From: Isoetes taiwanensis
Taxonomy: Eukaryota; Streptophyta; Lycopodiopsida; Isoetales; Isoetaceae
Assembly (NCBI GenBank): GCA_021234155.1
Contig: JAJEKV010000080.1
Location: 3,705,867 to 3,769,866, forward strand
Direction: 5' to 3'
Length of the DNA: 64,000 nucleotides
Shown here in pieces: positions 61,545 to 64,000 of the stretch. Numbering within the stretch: position 1 is the stretch's first letter; every line of letters begins with the position of its first letter. The notes beneath the pieces are model-generated. The model was not told the DNA's origin and did not search any database. It saw only the letters and a list, made by a program, of their open reading frames with translations. Both the position numbers and the translations under genes were made by a program.

Positions 61545-61799
61545 ATTCTTGTCCTCAAGAATCGGCTCCAGACCATTGAGCCATAACATCCGGATATTGA
61601 GTCATGAAACGACGACTCTCCCATGTAAGCCTGCGAGGGCGGTCTATGCTTCCACTTCACCAGAAATTCCATCTGGTCTCTTTGGCGGATCCGCACTATC
61701 CAGGAATTCAATATTTTTTCTGGGATAGGGATTCTATTTAACTCCACCATGTGTTCCGAACGCACAATTCGGGCATGACTTTCCCCGAGCTGGTGTAAA
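61545..61799 (-). pseudogene. Chromodomain at the integrase C-terminus
   Basis: Chromodomains steer integration toward particular chromatin marks. The minus-strand frame from 61,765 reads IPEKILNSWIVRIR, then EFLVKWKHRPPSQA, then ESSFHD. This keeps the chromodomain pattern P..IL..R, the V/IKWKG.P strand and the E.S/TWE-like turn, although the W of the last block is lost to a shift. In the better frame the protein would stop at about 61,553 (TGA), just before the polypurine tract. A stop at 61,800-61,802 and a frame change separate it from the integrase. Confidence 0.78.
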
Positions 61800-62971
61800 C
61801 TAGCTCACATGGAAAACTGGATGAATGTCCACATTCGGTGGGAGCTGCAACTTGAAGGCAACATCACTATATTTCTTCAAAATTTTATAAGGACCACTGT
61901 ATCTTGGGGAGAGCTTTGGTTTCTTTCCTGCAAGCAATGGCAATGTTGCTTTTCTTTTTAGATTTGCAGGAAAGACTACACGAAGGTACACCATCTGACC
62001 CTCATGCAGCTCGATCTTGACAAATTGGCACGTGCCCTTGCCCGATCCTGGGCCTGTCTCATATGCAATTGACACAACCCAAGTGTCACATCCATGCCTT
62101 CAAGCATACTTATAGCAGCATCAGTTTTCAGCCCATCAAAACCAAGTGATACAGGTCCTCTGGGATTTCTCCAAAACATAGCCACAAATGGGCTAGTTTT
62201 GATGCTATGTTGGAACCCATTATTGTAAGCAAACTCCACAATTGGCAAATAGTCCTCCCATCTGGATTGCTGAGTGGCCACATAAGATCTCAGCATATCC
62301 TCTAGAATCTGATTCACTCTTTCAGTTTGCCCATCCGTTTTCGGATGATCTCCACTAGAGAACTGAAGAGTGCATTTCAATGCAGAGAACAATTCACGCC
62401 AGAAATTCCCAGTGAATTTCACATCTCGATCGCTTACAATAGCTTTGGGTAATCCAAAAATAGGAAATATATGCTGCATATTAGCCTTGGCCACTGCCAA
62501 GCCATCATCATTCTTTGTCAGAGGTATAAAGCGTGCATACTTCGTCAACCTATCCACAATGACAAGTATCTGCGTATAGTGATGCACAGTACGAGGCAAC
62601 TTCACAATGAAATCCATAGAGATTTCACTCCACCTCTCCTCTGGCACAGGCAGAGGTTGCAATAACCCTGGAGTCTTGCCTCGACCCGCTTTAACCTGCT
62701 GACAAGTTTCACAGACTTTTACATAGTCCTGCACATCCTCTTTCAAGCTAGGCCAGTAAAACATTCTCTTGAGCGATTCATAAGTTTTCCACTCACCTCC
62801 ATGCCCAGCATAAGGTGCATCGTGGAATTCGCTCAATAATTGCTTTCTCAAAGTGTCCACAGCAGGAACATAAATACGTCCCTTATGATACCAGAGTCCA
62901 TTCTGGATATCCCAAGCATCAGGTAACTTGGATAGATGCTGCATACTCAAAATATCCAAGTCATATGCTTG
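61800..62971 (-). pseudogene. pol: Integrase of the chromodomain element (one stop, one frameshift)
   Basis: A 327-codon frame runs from 62,959 to 61,976. It has an H2C2 zinc domain (FHDAPYAGHGG, then VCETCQQVK). The catalytic core follows: SMDFIVKLP with Asp 1, VSDRDVKFTG with Asp 2, and GQTERVN with Glu, where Asp 2 and Glu are separated by 35 residues (DD35E). FSSGDHPKTDG replaces the usual FST..HPQTDG. Near 62,045 the frame slips; the continuation (62,075-61,800) reads EGQMVYLRV, then KLSPRYSGPYKIL and VFHVS, which is the GPY/F module. The core is otherwise intact, suggesting a fairly recent insertion. Confidence 0.92.
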
Positions 62972-64000
62972 TCAAATCTGTGACACCAAAGCAATTTCAT
63001 GTTGAACCATCACATTTACTTCCCGAACCCTAAAAAGAGCATCAGCAACAGGATTCTTTTTCCCGGGAAGATGTTCAACATGAAAATGAAATTGAGAAAG
63101 AAAGTCCAACCATCTTGCTTGCCTTGGACTTACCTCGGCCTGGCTTTGCAGGAATTTCAATGGTTTATGATCAGTGTAGACCACAAACTCACACTTATTA
63201 CGGAGATAATGCTTCCAGACTTTGAGCGCATGAACCATTGCCAGTAACTCCTGCTCATAGGTGGAATAATTCTTCTCAGCAGCATTGAGTTGGCGACTTT
63301 CGTATGCCACTACTCTACCATCCTGCATGAGAACAACACCAATGGCATAACCACATGCATCCATGTAAACCTCATAAGGTTTACTCATGTCTGGAATCAA
63401 CAGAATAGGCGCTGAAGTCAGCAACCTCTTCAACATATCCATTGCCTGCTGCTGCTTTCCCGTCCATTGCCACTGGACATTAGTTTTCAACAACATAGTC
63501 AAAGCAGCTGCAATCTTGGCAAACCTCCAGACAAATCTGCGATAATAGCTGGCCAATCCCAAGAAACTACGCAACTCAGATACATTCTTTGGCACAGGCC
63601 AAGACTGAATTGCCTCCGGTTTCTTGGGATCCACAGCTACACCTTCAGCAGATACAATGTGGCCCAAATATTCCACCTGTGCTTTCAAAAATTCACACTT
63701 TGACATTTTTGCATACAACTTATGCTGTCTAAGCAGAGTTAACACAGAACACAAATGATTCAAATGCTCATCCAAGGTTTTGCTATACACCAGGATATCA
63801 TCTAAAAATACTTCAACAAAAGTATCAAGACATCCTGCAAAAACCTCATTCATCATTCTGGAAAAAGTAGCAGGAGCATTTGTTAGTCCAAAAGGCATCA
63901 CCAAAAATTCAAAATGACCAAAGGTGGTCTTGAAGGCAGTCTTATGTACATCGACTCCTTCACCCTTATTTGGTGATAACCACTGCGCAAATCCAACTTA
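62972..64000 (-). pseudogene. pol: Reverse transcriptase (C-terminal part) and RNase H of the chromodomain element
   Basis: A frame of 310 codons from 63,904 opens [16 protein letters not shown] and carries [10 protein letters not shown] (63,808-63,797 for FLDD), the catalytic YxDD box. [14 protein letters not shown] and [14 protein letters not shown] follow, then RNase H with Asp ([10 protein letters not shown]), Glu (YEQELLAM) and Asp ([10 protein letters not shown]). [15 protein letters not shown] ends the domain, with F where most families have S. Upstream to the window edge [14 protein letters not shown] and [16 protein letters not shown] continue RT, but two extra bases near 63,948 break the frame. 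The stop at 62,972-62,974 is TGA where CGA would keep the frame. RT begins outside the window. Confidence 0.93.

Larger units (their letters stand above)
59799..64000 (-). mobile_element. Chromodomain Ty3/gypsy element (chromovirus-type), cut by window edge
   Basis: From right to left on the minus strand the window holds the C-terminal part of RT, RNase H, integrase with H2C2 and DD35E motifs, a chromodomain, a polypurine tract and the 3' LTR. The order RT-RH-IN-chromodomain defines the chromovirus branch of Ty3/gypsy. Damage is light: one stop between RNase H and integrase, a frameshift near 63,948 in RT, another near 62,045, and a stop and shift near 61,800. The 5' LTR, gag and protease lie beyond 64,000. 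Confidence 0.9.

Noticed and set aside
59799-64000. Endogenous pararetrovirus
   Set aside because: An integrase with DD35E, a chromodomain and an LTR next to a polypurine tract show a Ty3/gypsy retrotransposon. Plant pararetroviruses lack integrase and LTRs.

Overview
This window looks like repeat-rich nuclear DNA of a vascular plant, probably an angiosperm (inferred). The evidence is remnants of several plant transposon classes: an L1-type LINE, a CACTA (TNP2) transposon, a Ty3/gypsy element of Tat/Athila type, a pogo/Tigger-type transposase and a chromodomain Ty3/gypsy element. No host protein-coding gene, tRNA, rRNA or CRISPR array could be supported. Assignments rest on protein motifs, structure and repeats read by eye.

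Layout. 1-10.7 kb: AT-rich intergenic DNA with no recognised gene, a 53-bp tandem duplication, two small hairpins and a patch of GACGC/CGATGC-rich subrepeats near 5.4 kb. About 10.7-14.6 kb: a frameshifted plus-strand LINE with an endonuclease start and most reverse transcriptase landmarks. 15,810-37,785: a 22-kb GC-rich tandem array of about 20 units averaging 1,081 bp, ending in a unit with an internal deletion. 38.9-46.65 kb: remains of one or more CACTA elements, with a broken minus-strand TNP2 transposase at about 40.1-43.35 kb and subterminal GACGC repeats. 46,756-57,603: a structurally complete minus-strand Ty3/gypsy element with two LTRs, a matching 5-bp target duplication (CTAGA), a probable tRNA-Asp primer site, gag-PR-RT-RH-IN order and 4 kb of extra sequence between integrase and the 3' LTR. 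That extra part includes a plus-strand (antisense) mini-gene with its own TATA box. 57.6-59.8 kb: a minus-strand pogo-like transposase pseudogene with all three catalytic Asp positions and two stops at expected Trp positions. 59,799-64,000: the 3' part of a chromodomain Ty3/gypsy element (LTR, polypurine tract, chromodomain, integrase, RNase H, RT), cut by the window edge.

The most interesting structure is the 1.08-kb array. Long invariant blocks are separated by short C/G-rich spots that differ by small indels in nearly every unit. That is either an unusual satellite mutation pattern or residual long-read consensus error in methylated DNA. The same style of block difference separates the two LTRs of the 10.8-kb element, while sequence right of 57.6 kb looks much cleaner. 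I found no convincing new functional system. The best leads are the array, the antisense mini-gene, and the plant pogo transposase with a duplicated C-terminal motif.
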